Assembly (NCBI RefSeq): GCF_014197055.1
Contig: NZ_JACIEW010000001.1
Location: forward strand, 186,001-250,000
Direction of reading: 5' to 3'
DNA: 64,000 bases
DNA from: Devosia subaequoris
Lineage (GTDB): Bacteria; Pseudomonadota; Alphaproteobacteria; Rhizobiales; Devosiaceae
Under the pieces are notes generated by a model. That model made no database searches. It was not told the DNA's origin and saw only the letters and a program-made list of their open reading frames with translations. Of the stretch, positions 1 through 8,783 are shown piece by piece; position 1 is the first letter of the stretch, and every line of letters begins with the position of its first letter. The translations under genes and the position numbers were made by a program.

Positions 1-1023
1 GAGCGGGCCGAGTCTGAAAAACGCCGGCTGCCGCTGGAAACGGCCCGCAGCAATGCGTTCAAGCCCGACTGGTCGGAGTATACGCCCCCTGCCCCCAGCT
101 TCCTGGGCACTCGCAGCTTTACCGATTTCGATCTAGCGGAGCTGGCGCGCTACATTGACTGGACGCCGTTCTTCCAGACCTGGGAGTTGAAGGGTCGATA
201 TCCGGCAATCTTGAACGATGAGAAGCAGGGCGAAGCGGCGCGGGCCCTGTGGGCTGACGCGCAGAAGATGCTCAAGCAGATCATCGACGAAAAATGGTTT
301 GCGCCGAAGGCCGTGCTCGGCTTCTGGCCGGCCAACGCCGTGGGTGACGATGTGCGCCTGTTCACCGATGAGGATCGCCAGAGCGAGTTGGCTACGTTCT
401 TCACGTTGCGCCAGCAATTGAGCAAGCGTGATGGCAAGCCAAACATGGCGCTCGCCGATTTCGTGGCGCCGGCAGACAGCGGAAAGCCCGACTATATTGG
501 CGGTTTTGTGGTGACGGCGGGGATCGAGGAAGTGGCGATAGCCGAGCGCTTCGAGCGCGCCAATGACGATTATTCGTCAATTCTCGTGAAGGCGCTGGCC
601 GACCGATTTGCCGAGGCCATGGCCGAATACATGCACGAGCGGGTGCGAAAGGACTATTGGGGATATGCCCCCGATGAGACCCTGTCGCCTGACGAACTGG
701 TTGGCGAGCCCTATCAGGGCATCCGCCCGGCGCCCGGCTATCCGGCCCAACCGGACCACACTGAAAAGACCACCCTTTTCAGCCTGCTCGACGCGGAGAA
801 AAGTGTGGGCGTGAGCCTGACCGAGAGCTATGCGATGTGGCCGGGTTCATCGGTCTCGGGCATCTATATGAGCCATCCCGATTCCTACTATTTCGGCGTG
901 GCAAAGGTGGAGCGCGACCAGGTGCTCGATTATGCCCAGCGCAAGGGCATGGAGGTGGAAGAGGTCGAGCGCTGGCTGGCGCCGATCCTGAACTACATTC
1001 CCGGTCGGGCCGCGGCAGAATGA
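1..1023 (+). CDS. metH: Methionine synthase (cobalamin-dependent), C-terminal part, 5' end outside window
   Basis: The reading frame is open from base 1, so this is the last ~340 residues of a protein normally ~1200 residues long. It covers the C-terminal activation (AdoMet-binding) domain, which allows reductive remethylation of oxidised cob(II)alamin. Family hallmarks are RPAPGYPAQPDHTEK (the RxxxGY AdoMet contact), LTESYAMWPGSSVSGIYMSH and EEVERWLAP near the end. The full enzyme transfers methyl from 5-methyl-tetrahydrofolate to homocysteine in the cytoplasm. The substrate and cobalamin domains must lie upstream of the window. A small CobW-like gene follows 12 nt downstream, and folD, another folate one-carbon gene, lies nearby on the other strand. 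The identification is certain; only the N-terminus is unseen. Confidence 0.97.
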   Translation, partial: ERAESEKRRLPLETARSNAFKPDWSEYTPPAPSFLGTRSFTDFDLAELARYIDWTPFFQTWELKGRYPAILNDEKQGEAARALWADAQKMLKQIIDEKWFAPKAVLGFWPANAVGDDVRLFTDEDRQSELATFFTLRQQLSKRDGKPNMALADFVAPADSGKPDYIGGFVVTAGIEEVAIAERFERANDDYSSILVKALADRFAEAMAEYMHERVRKDYWGYAPDETLSPDELVGEPYQGIRPAPGYPAQPDHTEKTTLFSLLDAEKSVGVSLTESYAMWPGSSVSGIYMSHPDSYYFGVAKVERDQVLDYAQRKGMEVEEVERWLAPILNYIPGRAAAE

Positions 1024-1035
1024 TCGGTAACAACC

Positions 1036-1380
1036 ATGTCACAAATTGATCCCATCCCTGTGACGTTGATTTCTGACCCCGGCAGCCTGGTTCCGCTCGA
1101 CGGCGACACGGCACTGATCCGGTTGTCGGCCAATTCCGGGCATGGACACGCGGACGGCGATACCTGCGTGGCCTGCGCGGCGCAGACTGATGTGCGGGCG
1201 CTGCTCTACAACCTGCTTGAGGAGCACCGGCGGGATATGCGCCCCGCATTTTCGCGCGTGGTTGTCGATGCCAGCGCCTTGGCTGACCCGTCCCAGGTCG
1301 TGGAAGCGCTGACAGGCAAGCTGCCGGCGCAGGCGCTACGGGATCATACAGTCGCGCGGATGTTCTATTTAGCGGGTTGA
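1036..1380 (+). CDS. Small CobW-like protein lacking the GTPase P-loop
   Basis: This 114-residue protein begins 12 nt after metH and is probably cotranscribed with it. Residues ~35-100 resemble an internal slice of the CobW/P47K GTPase domain. GHGHADGDTCVACAAQ stands where CobW proteins have the GCxCC metal motif, followed by DVRALLYNLLEEHRRD and then RVVVDASALADP, which parallels the family's RVVIETTGLADP. There is no Walker A motif before it and no CobW C-terminal domain after it, so it cannot be a normal GTPase. It may be a degenerate remnant or a small metal-binding partner protein. Residues 1-34 match nothing I recognise. The ribosome-binding site is weak, and coupling to metH is likely. 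The relationship is my pattern reading, not a search result. Confidence 0.6.
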   Translation: MSQIDPIPVTLISDPGSLVPLDGDTALIRLSANSGHGHADGDTCVACAAQTDVRALLYNLLEEHRRDMRPAFSRVVVDASALADPSQVVEALTGKLPAQALRDHTVARMFYLAG

Positions 1381-1400
1381 AGGCAGCCGCCGAGCCTGTG

Positions 1401-1454
1401 GCGCCCCCCTCATCGCCTCGGCTGCGCGGAGCCACCTCTTCCCGAGGGGAAGGG
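1401..1454. repeat. Palindromic intergenic repeat (REP-like)
   Basis: This GC-rich stretch lies between convergent genes. It holds two small inverted repeats: GGCT...AGCC around 1430, and CTTCCC-GAG-GGGAAG near 1437-1451. The layout (CCCCTCATC..., a short hairpin, CCACCTCTTCCCGAGGGGAAGG) resembles dispersed intergenic repeats I know from rhizobial genomes. Copy number cannot be judged from one window. It may also act as a transcription barrier between the converging genes. Confidence 0.45.
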
Positions 1455-1463
1455 AATAGTCGT

Positions 1464-2012
1464 CTATCCCGGAAATGGCACCAGTGGCGTGTCGGCCCTG
1501 AGATAGAGCGGGTGCTTGGGCGAGCCATCGGCATTGGTGCCGAAGCACCAGAGGTCGATGCCCTCGGCGTGCAGCGCCGCAACGATTTCCCGGCCCGCGG
1601 GGGCCAACGCCTTGTTGAGCTTGCCGTGGCAGAGGACGACACGCCCTGCCCCTCTAGCAGCTTCGCGGATCGTTGGCAGGTTGGCCGGCGATACCGCCTC
1701 CACGCCAGGCTGAACCAACATTTTGGGATGGGTGGCGCGGTAGTCGCCGACATTGCATTTGACCATGCCGGTGAAGCCCTCGCGGCGAGCAAAATTCCAC
1801 TCGCGGGCGCAGGTCGGGTCATCCACGCTCGCGTCGGCGGTTGAGGGGTTCATACCGATAAAGACGATGTAGCGATCTGGAAAGGAATCGCCCAGCCAGC
1901 GCCGCATGCGCTGGCGATAGCGGCCATCCGCACTCATCATTGCGTCGCCACGCACCCCTTCTCCGAGGCGCAGGCGAACCTTGCCGCCCGGATCGTGTGC
2001 CAGATCATTCAT
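1464..2012 (-). CDS. DUF1643 domain-containing protein
   Basis: This 182-residue protein carries the DUF1643 pattern: an N-terminal [11 protein letters not shown], then [19 protein letters not shown], then [12 protein letters not shown] and a C-terminal [21 protein letters not shown]1643 proteins are small, soluble and of unknown function. Conserved Asn, Ser and Asp residues in GMNPSTAD suggest an active site, but that is inference. The start codon overlaps the folD stop codon (ATGA), so the two are translated as a coupled pair on one mRNA. A repeat follows the stop codon. The family assignment is confident. Confidence 0.88.
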   Translation of the reverse strand: MNDLAHDPGGKVRLRLGEGVRGDAMMSADGRYRQRMRRWLGDSFPDRYIVFIGMNPSTADASVDDPTCAREWNFARREGFTGMVKCNVGDYRATHPKMLVQPGVEAVSPANLPTIREAARGAGRVVLCHGKLNKALAPAGREIVAALHAEGIDLWCFGTNADGSPKHPLYLRADTPLVPFPG

Positions 2013-2911
2013 GCCGTCAGGTCAACCGGCGGGGTAAGGCCGTTCATCAGCGAGGCGGTGGTGATGGTATTGGCCAGCAGGCAGGCTATGGTCATAGGGC
2101 CAACGCCACCGGGCACCGGTGTAATGGCGGCCGCAACTTCGGAGGCGGCGGCAAAGTCGACGTCCCCGATAAGCCGCGTCTTGCCTTCGCCTTTTTCCGG
2201 CGCAGGCATGCGATTGATACCGACATCGATGATCGTGGCGCCCGGCTTGATCCAGTCTCCCTTGACCATATTGGGGCGGCCAACGGCAGCAACCACAATA
2301 TCGGCCTGACGGACGACCTCATCGAGGTTTTTGGTGCGCGAATGGGCCACGGTGACCGTGCAGTTGTCGCGCAGCAGGAGCTGCATCATCGGCTTGCCGA
2401 CAAGATTGGACCGGCCAATAATGACAGCATGCTTGCCTTCGAGCGAGCCGAGTTCATCGCGCAGCAGCATGAGGCACCCGAGCGGCGTGCAGGAAACTGG
2501 CCCCGGCAGGCCGATCTGTACCTTGCCCACATTCGCGGGGGTGAAGCAGTCGACATCCTTGGCCGGATCGATGGCCTCGATGACATTGTTGGGGTCGATG
2601 TGCTTGGGCACCGGCATCTGCACAAGGATACCGTGCACGGTGGGATCGGCATTGAGCTGGTGCACGAGCGCCAGCAAATCGGCCTCTGGCGTATCGGCGG
2701 GCAATTCATGCTTGAACGAATTCATGCCGACTGCAGCGGTATGTTTCGCCTTGGACGAGACATAGACCTGGCTGGCGGGATCTTCGCCCACAATCACCAC
2801 GGCAAGGCCGGGGATGATGCCGTGTTCGGACTTAAGGCGCGAAACATGGTCGGCAATGCGGCCGCGCAGATCTTCGGCAAAGCGTTTTCCGTCGATGATT
2901 TTTGCGGTCAT
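2009..2911 (-). CDS. folD: Bifunctional methylene-THF dehydrogenase / methenyl-THF cyclohydrolase
   Basis: FolD interconverts 5,10-methylene-, methenyl- and 10-formyl-tetrahydrofolate, supplying one-carbon units for purines, formyl-Met and, with MetH nearby, methionine. Starting at [15 protein letters not shown] gives 300 residues, the usual family size. Visible signatures are [14 protein letters not shown] (the Tyr-x3-Lys catalytic pair), the NADP-site loop [17 protein letters not shown] and the C-terminal [11 protein letters not shown]. The frame stays open far upstream, but that stretch overlaps the divergent gene at 2986 and has no FolD similarity. A second ATG at 2938 would add nine residues (MAVKQIEAD) and cannot be excluded. 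The stop overlaps the DUF1643 start. Confidence 0.96.
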   Translation of the reverse strand: MTAKIIDGKRFAEDLRGRIADHVSRLKSEHGIIPGLAVVIVGEDPASQVYVSSKAKHTAAVGMNSFKHELPADTPEADLLALVHQLNADPTVHGILVQMPVPKHIDPNNVIEAIDPAKDVDCFTPANVGKVQIGLPGPVSCTPLGCLMLLRDELGSLEGKHAVIIGRSNLVGKPMMQLLLRDNCTVTVAHSRTKNLDEVVRQADIVVAAVGRPNMVKGDWIKPGATIIDVGINRMPAPEKGEGKTRLIGDVDFAAASEVAAAITPVPGGVGPMTIACLLANTITTASLMNGLTPPVDLTA

Positions 2912-2985
2912 GTCGGCCTCGATCTGTTTAACTGCCATTGGCGGGCGGAGGACCCGCTTTTGTGCATCGACATAAGGGATGAAGG

Positions 2986-3603
2986 ATGATCCGTCCATTG
3001 CTTTGGCTGTCGCTGATAGCGGCTTGCGTGTCTCCCGTCCTGTCGCAGGAAGCGTCGCCGGAAAAGCGGGCGCAAAAGCTGCATGCCCTGTCTTTTGGCG
3101 AGCAATGTCACTCCGAAGGCGGGTACAGGCCCGATGACCCAATCGAGAGTTGGACGTTCGATTACATGCCAAGCTGGAGCGAGGGTAGCGAGGAGGACAA
3201 GGCTGACGTGACCCTGGTGCGAATCTTCTGCTCGTCCGGTGCCTATAATGAAACTCACGCCTACTATTTGCTGCGCGAGTATGAGGGCATGACAGTTGTT
3301 GGCTTCGCAGAGCCTGCCTTTGATGTGAAATATGAGAACGACAATTTCGACGGCGCGGTGGAGGCAATCACTACCGTGGGCATGAGCGCGACCGGCTTGC
3401 TGGTCAATTCGCTGTTCGACCCGGAAACCTTGAGCATCGATTCGTTCTCGAAATGGCGTGGATTGGGAGATGCCAGCTCATCGGGACAATGGATGTTCCG
3501 CGACGGCGCCTTTGTGCTGGTGCGTTATGCCGTCGATGCCAGTTACGATGGGGAGATAAACCCAGAGGTCCTTGTGGACTACCTCGACCAGGCGGGTCCG
3601 TAG
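2986..3603 (+). CDS. Secreted protein, DUF1176-like
   Basis: This 205-residue protein has a clear N-terminal signal peptide ([20 protein letters not shown], cleavage near residue 20), so it is probably periplasmic. The mature part contains paired cysteines (EQCHSEGGY and [10 protein letters not shown]). The C-terminal stretch [20 protein letters not shown] followed by [12 protein letters not shown] resembles the last third of DUF1176 proteins (KGRGLGDC...WDGxxFxL), though the usual cysteine there is a serine-containing sequence. An AAGGG ribosome-binding site lies 7 nt before the ATG. The next gene follows after 2 nt, suggesting cotranscription. No function is known to me. Confidence 0.72.
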   Translation: MIRPLLWLSLIAACVSPVLSQEASPEKRAQKLHALSFGEQCHSEGGYRPDDPIESWTFDYMPSWSEGSEEDKADVTLVRIFCSSGAYNETHAYYLLREYEGMTVVGFAEPAFDVKYENDNFDGAVEAITTVGMSATGLLVNSLFDPETLSIDSFSKWRGLGDASSSGQWMFRDGAFVLVRYAVDASYDGEINPEVLVDYLDQAGP

Positions 3604-3605
3604 CC

Positions 3606-4040
3606 ATGCCCGAACAGAAGACCAAGCCTCACACCGGGGATGTCGACGAATTTCTCGCCCAGGTCGAGAGCGACCAGAAGCGGGCCGATTCTCATGTTCT
3701 TGTCGAGTTGATGAGCGAAATCAGCGGTGAACCTCCGGTTTTGTGGGGCACCATGGTCGGGTTTGGCCATTATCACTACCGATATCCCACCGGACATGAG
3801 GGCGACGCCTTTCTGGTGGGATTTGCCCCGCGCAAGGCGGCGTTCAGCATCTATTTGATGGGCACCTACTTCCCCGAGGAGAATGCGCGGCGCGAGGCGC
3901 TGCTCGCGAAGCTGGGCAAGCATCGCATGGGCAAGGCGTGCCTTTATGTCAACAAGCTCAATGACATCGATCTCAATGTCCTGCGTGAACTGGTCGAAAT
4001 CTCTGTGCGGAAGCTACGAGACGCCTATCCAGCCAAATGA
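3606..4040 (+). CDS. DUF1801 domain-containing protein
   Basis: This 144-residue soluble protein carries the YdhG/DUF1801 fold signature: a leading DVDEFLAQVESDQKRADSH, the central PPVLWGTMVGFGHYHYRYP, then FLVGFAPRKAAFSIYLMG and a C-terminal helical part with KACLYVNKLNDIDL. DUF1801 proteins belong to the SufE/YdhG-like small alpha/beta group; their biochemical role is not established. The start is the ATG 2 nt after the stop of the secreted protein upstream, so the two form a pair. A GC-rich hairpin immediately follows the stop codon. Confidence 0.88.
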   Translation: MPEQKTKPHTGDVDEFLAQVESDQKRADSHVLVELMSEISGEPPVLWGTMVGFGHYHYRYPTGHEGDAFLVGFAPRKAAFSIYLMGTYFPEENARREALLAKLGKHRMGKACLYVNKLNDIDLNVLRELVEISVRKLRDAYPAK

Positions 4041-4071
4041 AGGCCGCCACAGCATTGCTGCCGGGCGGCCT
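4041..4071 (+). terminator. GC-rich hairpin after the DUF1801 gene
   Basis: An 8-bp stem AGGCCGCC / GGCGGCCT with a 15-nt loop starts at the base after the stop codon. The T content downstream is poor (TCTTGG), so it is at best a weak intrinsic terminator. The ~180 nt between it and the amn promoter show no other feature. Confidence 0.4.
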
Positions 4072-4253
4072 CTTGGGGATGCGGCCCACCGCGCTGTTGA
4101 GGGCTTGGGGGACATGCGGCAGACCACTTCCCGCTCATCGGTTGCATGGGTCGTTTGCTAGGCCGATGAACTGATCTGAAGATGGTGGAGAAATGCGGCG
4201 AGAAAAGAGCGGGTCACTGAAGTGTGAATGCCGTGACCCTGACGGCCCCCGCG

Positions 4254-4282
4254 TTGAGAAGCCGTCATGTGCCCCTTATATT
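4254..4282 (+). promoter_or_regulatory. Sigma-70-type promoter for amn
   Basis: TTGAGA (4254-4259) and TATATT (4277-4282) are separated by exactly 17 bp. The site lies ~70 bp before the amn start codon in an otherwise non-coding 310-bp gap, giving a leader of about 60 nt. Confidence 0.6.
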
Positions 4283-4350
4283 GGCGGGCGTTGTAAAGAC
4301 GATTCCAACATCCGCCACCCGATCCGCGGGACGGCACCGAGGGACACCGT

Positions 4351-5826
4351 ATGACCACACTCAGCCCGCCACGCCTGGAATCCCAGGCTTTCACCGATCC
4401 GGCAGCGGCCTGGGCGCATATCGCCCATATCTATCACCGCAATTGCGATTTCATCCGCAACCATCTCAATGGCCTGACCACGGGCACCATTCCATCCGGG
4501 CGGGTGCGCGCGTGCTATCCGCAGGTCGAAGTGCGGTCCACCAGCTATTCCAAGCATGAGAGCACCCTGCCCTATGGGTATCTGCACAGCCCGGGCATCT
4601 ATCGGACCACGGTGACGGCGCCGGACCTGTTCCAGGGCTATTTGCAGGAGCAGTTCGAGGTCATCCTCAAGAACCATGGCGGGGTTATCGAGGTTGGGGA
4701 ATCGGATACGCCCATTCCGCTGCATTTCGCGCTGGGGCCGCATGACCATCTCGATGGCAAGGCGATAAATGCCTTGGAGGTGCCGCTGCGCGACTTGTTC
4801 GATGCGCCGGACCTGGGCAATACGGACGATGAAATCGCCAATGGCACCTATGTGCCGCCGCGCGGTGGGCCCTATCCGCTTTCGGCCTTTACCGCCCCGC
4901 GCGTCGACTATTCGCTGTTCCGGCTGGCCCATTATACCGGCACCAATGCAGAGCATTTCCAGAACTTCGTGATCTTTACGAACTACCAGTTCTATATCGA
5001 CGAATTCTGCCGCATGGCCAAAGGCTGGATGGCCGAAAAGCATCCGCACTATCAGCGCTTTATTGAACCGGGCAACGTTGCCACCGACAATATGCTGACC
5101 GGCGGCGGTGTCACTGGTAATCCGCCGCCGCGCACGCCGCAAATGCCGGCTTACCATCTGGTGGGGGATCGCGGCCGTGGCATTACCATGATCAACATCG
5201 GGGTTGGCCCGTCCAACGCCAAGACGATCACCGACCATATCGCAGTGCTCAGGCCGCATGCCTGGATCATGCTGGGGCATTGTGCAGGCCTCCGGAACAG
5301 CCAGGAACTGGGCGACTATGTGCTGGCGCACGCCTATGTGCGCGAGGACCATGTACTCGATGCCGATTTGCCGCTCTCCGTGCCAATCCCGGCTTTGGCC
5401 GAAGTGCAGGTGGCACTGGAGCAGGCCGTTGAGGAAGTGACCCAGACCGAGGGCCTTGAAACCAAAAAGATCATGCGTACGGGCACTGTAGCGACCTTTG
5501 ATAACCGCAATTGGGAGTTGCGGGATCAGGTGGAGATCACGCGTCGTCTCAGCCAGTCTCGCGCTGTAGCGCTGGACATGGAAAGCGCGACCATTGCCGC
5601 CAATGGCTTCCGCTTCCGCGTGCCCTATGGGACGCTGCTGTGTGTGTCAGACAAGCCGCTACACGGCGAATTGAAACTGCCCGGCATGGCCTCGGACTTC
5701 TACCGGACACAGGTCAATCGGCATCTGCAGATCGGGCTCAGGGCCATGGAAATCTTGCGGGACCAGCCGGCGGAACGGCTGCATTCGCGGAAGTTGCGCA
5801 GTTTTGCCGAGACGGCGTTTCAGTAG
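4351..5826 (+). CDS. amn: AMP nucleosidase
   Basis: Amn hydrolyses AMP to adenine and ribose 5-phosphate, regulating the adenylate pool in the cytoplasm. The 491 residues match the family length. An N-terminal AMP-nucleosidase-specific domain (AWAHIAHIYHRNCDFIRNHL, SGRVRACYPQVEVRSTSYS) precedes a C-terminal nucleoside phosphorylase-like catalytic domain. That domain shows MINIGVGPSNAKTITDHIAV, LRPHAWIMLGHCAGLRNSQ and VALDMESATIAANGFRFRVP, with the Glu expected to bind ribose. It is a single-gene unit with its own promoter upstream and a strong bidirectional terminator downstream. A GAGG ribosome-binding site precedes the ATG. Confidence 0.96.
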   Translation: MTTLSPPRLESQAFTDPAAAWAHIAHIYHRNCDFIRNHLNGLTTGTIPSGRVRACYPQVEVRSTSYSKHESTLPYGYLHSPGIYRTTVTAPDLFQGYLQEQFEVILKNHGGVIEVGESDTPIPLHFALGPHDHLDGKAINALEVPLRDLFDAPDLGNTDDEIANGTYVPPRGGPYPLSAFTAPRVDYSLFRLAHYTGTNAEHFQNFVIFTNYQFYIDEFCRMAKGWMAEKHPHYQRFIEPGNVATDNMLTGGGVTGNPPPRTPQMPAYHLVGDRGRGITMINIGVGPSNAKTITDHIAVLRPHAWIMLGHCAGLRNSQELGDYVLAHAYVREDHVLDADLPLSVPIPALAEVQVALEQAVEEVTQTEGLETKKIMRTGTVATFDNRNWELRDQVEITRRLSQSRAVALDMESATIAANGFRFRVPYGTLLCVSDKPLHGELKLPGMASDFYRTQVNRHLQIGLRAMEILRDQPAERLHSRKLRSFAETAFQ

Positions 5827-5870
5827 TGGGTCATTTCGCGAGTAGCGACTTTCTCGCTCAAGGAAAAAAG

Positions 5871-5898
5871 AAAGCCCGGGATCGTTCCCGGGCTTTTT
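5871..5898. terminator. Bidirectional intrinsic terminator between amn and eno
   Basis: A perfect 11-bp stem AAAGCCCGGGA / TCCCGGGCTTT closes a TCGT loop. It is followed by T's on the plus strand and preceded by A-rich sequence that gives T's on the minus strand. It can therefore end transcription of both convergent genes. Confidence 0.92.
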
Positions 5899-5918
5899 CG
5901 TAACGTTTAGCGGACCGA

Positions 5919-7298
<1,380 letters not shown>

Positions 7299-8255
7299 CT
7301 AGACAGCAAGTTTCCCGTTCCCCAGAAGCCAGGACACGGATTCCTGCACAGCAGCCAGAGACGTGTACCGAGGCGCGTAGCCCAGCAGGCGGCGGCCCTT
7401 TTCGATGCTGGCATTGGGACTGCGCGCTATGTGTTCCCAAGTGGCGGCAGCATTTTCCGGCGTCTGCATGGCTTTCCAGTCTTCCCAGGAATGGAAGCTT
7501 AGTGCTGGTTCCTTGCCAAACCAGCGGTACATGGCTTCGGCGTATCCTCGAAGCGTGACGGCGCCAGGCGAAACAGCATGAAAGGCTTCGCCGACCGACA
7601 CGCTCCAATTGTCCATAGCTTGCATGAGAAGGATCGCTATGTCGTCGGCGTGAATGTGATGCACCGTTTCCATGCCAAAATTGGGCAAGGCGAGGGTTTC
7701 GCCACGAGCAATGGTTTGGAAGGCTGCATTGTCGAAGTGCCCGGCGGGATTGAGCGGCGACCACCCCTGCCCCACGATGTGGCCGGGATGGAGAATGGTC
7801 ACGGGGAAGCCGTCGCGCCGCGCAAGGCCGAGCAGATAGTCCTCGATTGCTGCCTTCTGAACACCATAGTCACCGAAGGGTCGCTTCGTAGCGTCTTCGG
7901 GGGTCGGCACCACTCCAGAGTAGCCGTGGGTCCAGATCGTACCGATATGGAGGAAGTGGCGTACCTTGCCGATGAGAGCCTCAGCGAGTTGCTGGGCGCT
8001 GTCCGGCGTGAAGCAGATATTGTCAATGACGATATCGCCCTTGAGATCGGCTATGGACCGGCCAAAATCTCCGTTCGCCTCGGCCGCGGCGCGGTCGAGG
8101 GTGATCCGTTCCACGCGGTGCCAAGCGTTGTCCGGAAGATAGGGTTGCGCCGCACCGCGCGAAACCGCCACCACATCGTGGCCCGCGCGCACAAGGCGCG
8201 GCACAAGATAGGTGCCGATATGGCCTGTGGCACCAATAACAACAACACGCGCCAT
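7299..8255 (-). CDS. NAD(P)-dependent epimerase/dehydratase family protein
   Basis: This 318-residue protein is an extended short-chain dehydrogenase. The N-terminal MARVVVIGATGHIGTYLVPR contains the GxxGxxG dinucleotide motif. The YxxxK active site appears as DYGVQKAAIEDYLL, with the Tyr two residues before the Val, and HPGHIVGQGWSPLNP follows. The substrate cannot be named; nucleotide-sugar or nucleoside-diphosphate substrates are typical. A GGGGAGG ribosome-binding site precedes the ATG at 8255 and excludes the longer in-frame extension. It is monocistronic, with a terminator just downstream, and is divergent from the VOC gene, with about 90 bp between them. Confidence 0.85.
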   Translation of the reverse strand: MARVVVIGATGHIGTYLVPRLVRAGHDVVAVSRGAAQPYLPDNAWHRVERITLDRAAAEANGDFGRSIADLKGDIVIDNICFTPDSAQQLAEALIGKVRHFLHIGTIWTHGYSGVVPTPEDATKRPFGDYGVQKAAIEDYLLGLARRDGFPVTILHPGHIVGQGWSPLNPAGHFDNAAFQTIARGETLALPNFGMETVHHIHADDIAILLMQAMDNWSVSVGEAFHAVSPGAVTLRGYAEAMYRWFGKEPALSFHSWEDWKAMQTPENAAATWEHIARSPNASIEKGRRLLGYAPRYTSLAAVQESVSWLLGNGKLAV

Positions 8256-8344
8256 TTTTGATCCTCCCCGCTGGTCTGGATGTCGCTCCTGTCCTAACAT
8301 GTCAGTGCGAACTGTCCAGTTTGCGGTTCCCATAGGAGAAGACA

Positions 8345-8776
8345 TTGACCACCCCCCTCGTGAAGCAGGTCGCGCATACCTGTATTTTTGCCCGTGACCT
8401 CGACGCCGTCGAGACGTTCTACCGTGACGCGATGGGCATCGCGCCCAAGTTTGATTTCAAGCGGGGCGAAGAGCGCATCGGCTTTTATCTCGACTTCGGC
8501 AACCGCACCTTTGTCGAGGTGTTCAAGAAGGGCGAGAGTCGGTTCGAGGAGAGCAACCAGATCAACCACATCTGCTTTGAAACCGACGACATAGATGGGT
8601 TCATGGCCAACGCGAAGGCCAAGGGTATTGCAGTGACCGACAAGAAGCTGGGCGTCGACCACACCTGGCAATGTTGGCTGGCGGACCCGAGCGGGGTGAA
8701 GATAGAGATTTTTCAGTACACGGCCGACAGCATGCAGTTCGGGTCGGACGGCGCGGTTTGTCAGGTGGACTGGTAG
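8345..8776 (+). CDS. VOC (glyoxalase/bleomycin-resistance) family protein
   Basis: This 143-residue protein has two beta-alpha-beta-beta-beta modules of the vicinal oxygen chelate fold. Candidate metal ligands are H11 (QVAHTCIF), E58 (RTFVEVFKK), H75 (INHICFET) and E121 (GVKIEIFQY), the glyoxalase I pattern. It may act as a lactoylglutathione lyase or a related isomerase or dioxygenase; the substrate is open. Translation starts at a TTG supported by AGGAG 7 nt upstream; no ATG precedes the conserved core. It converges with the phospholipase D-family gene, with 7 nt between them. Confidence 0.85.
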   Translation: MTTPLVKQVAHTCIFARDLDAVETFYRDAMGIAPKFDFKRGEERIGFYLDFGNRTFVEVFKKGESRFEESNQINHICFETDDIDGFMANAKAKGIAVTDKKLGVDHTWQCWLADPSGVKIEIFQYTADSMQFGSDGAVCQVDW

Positions 8777-8783
8777 CAGAAGC

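Noticed and set aside
2912..3367. N-terminal extension of folD
   Set aside because: It overlaps the divergent secreted-protein gene, which has a signal peptide and ribosome-binding site, and adds no FolD similarity.
4041..4350. Possible small gene on the minus strand in the amn upstream gap
   Set aside because: The 78-codon frame there has no ribosome-binding site and overlaps the amn promoter and start.
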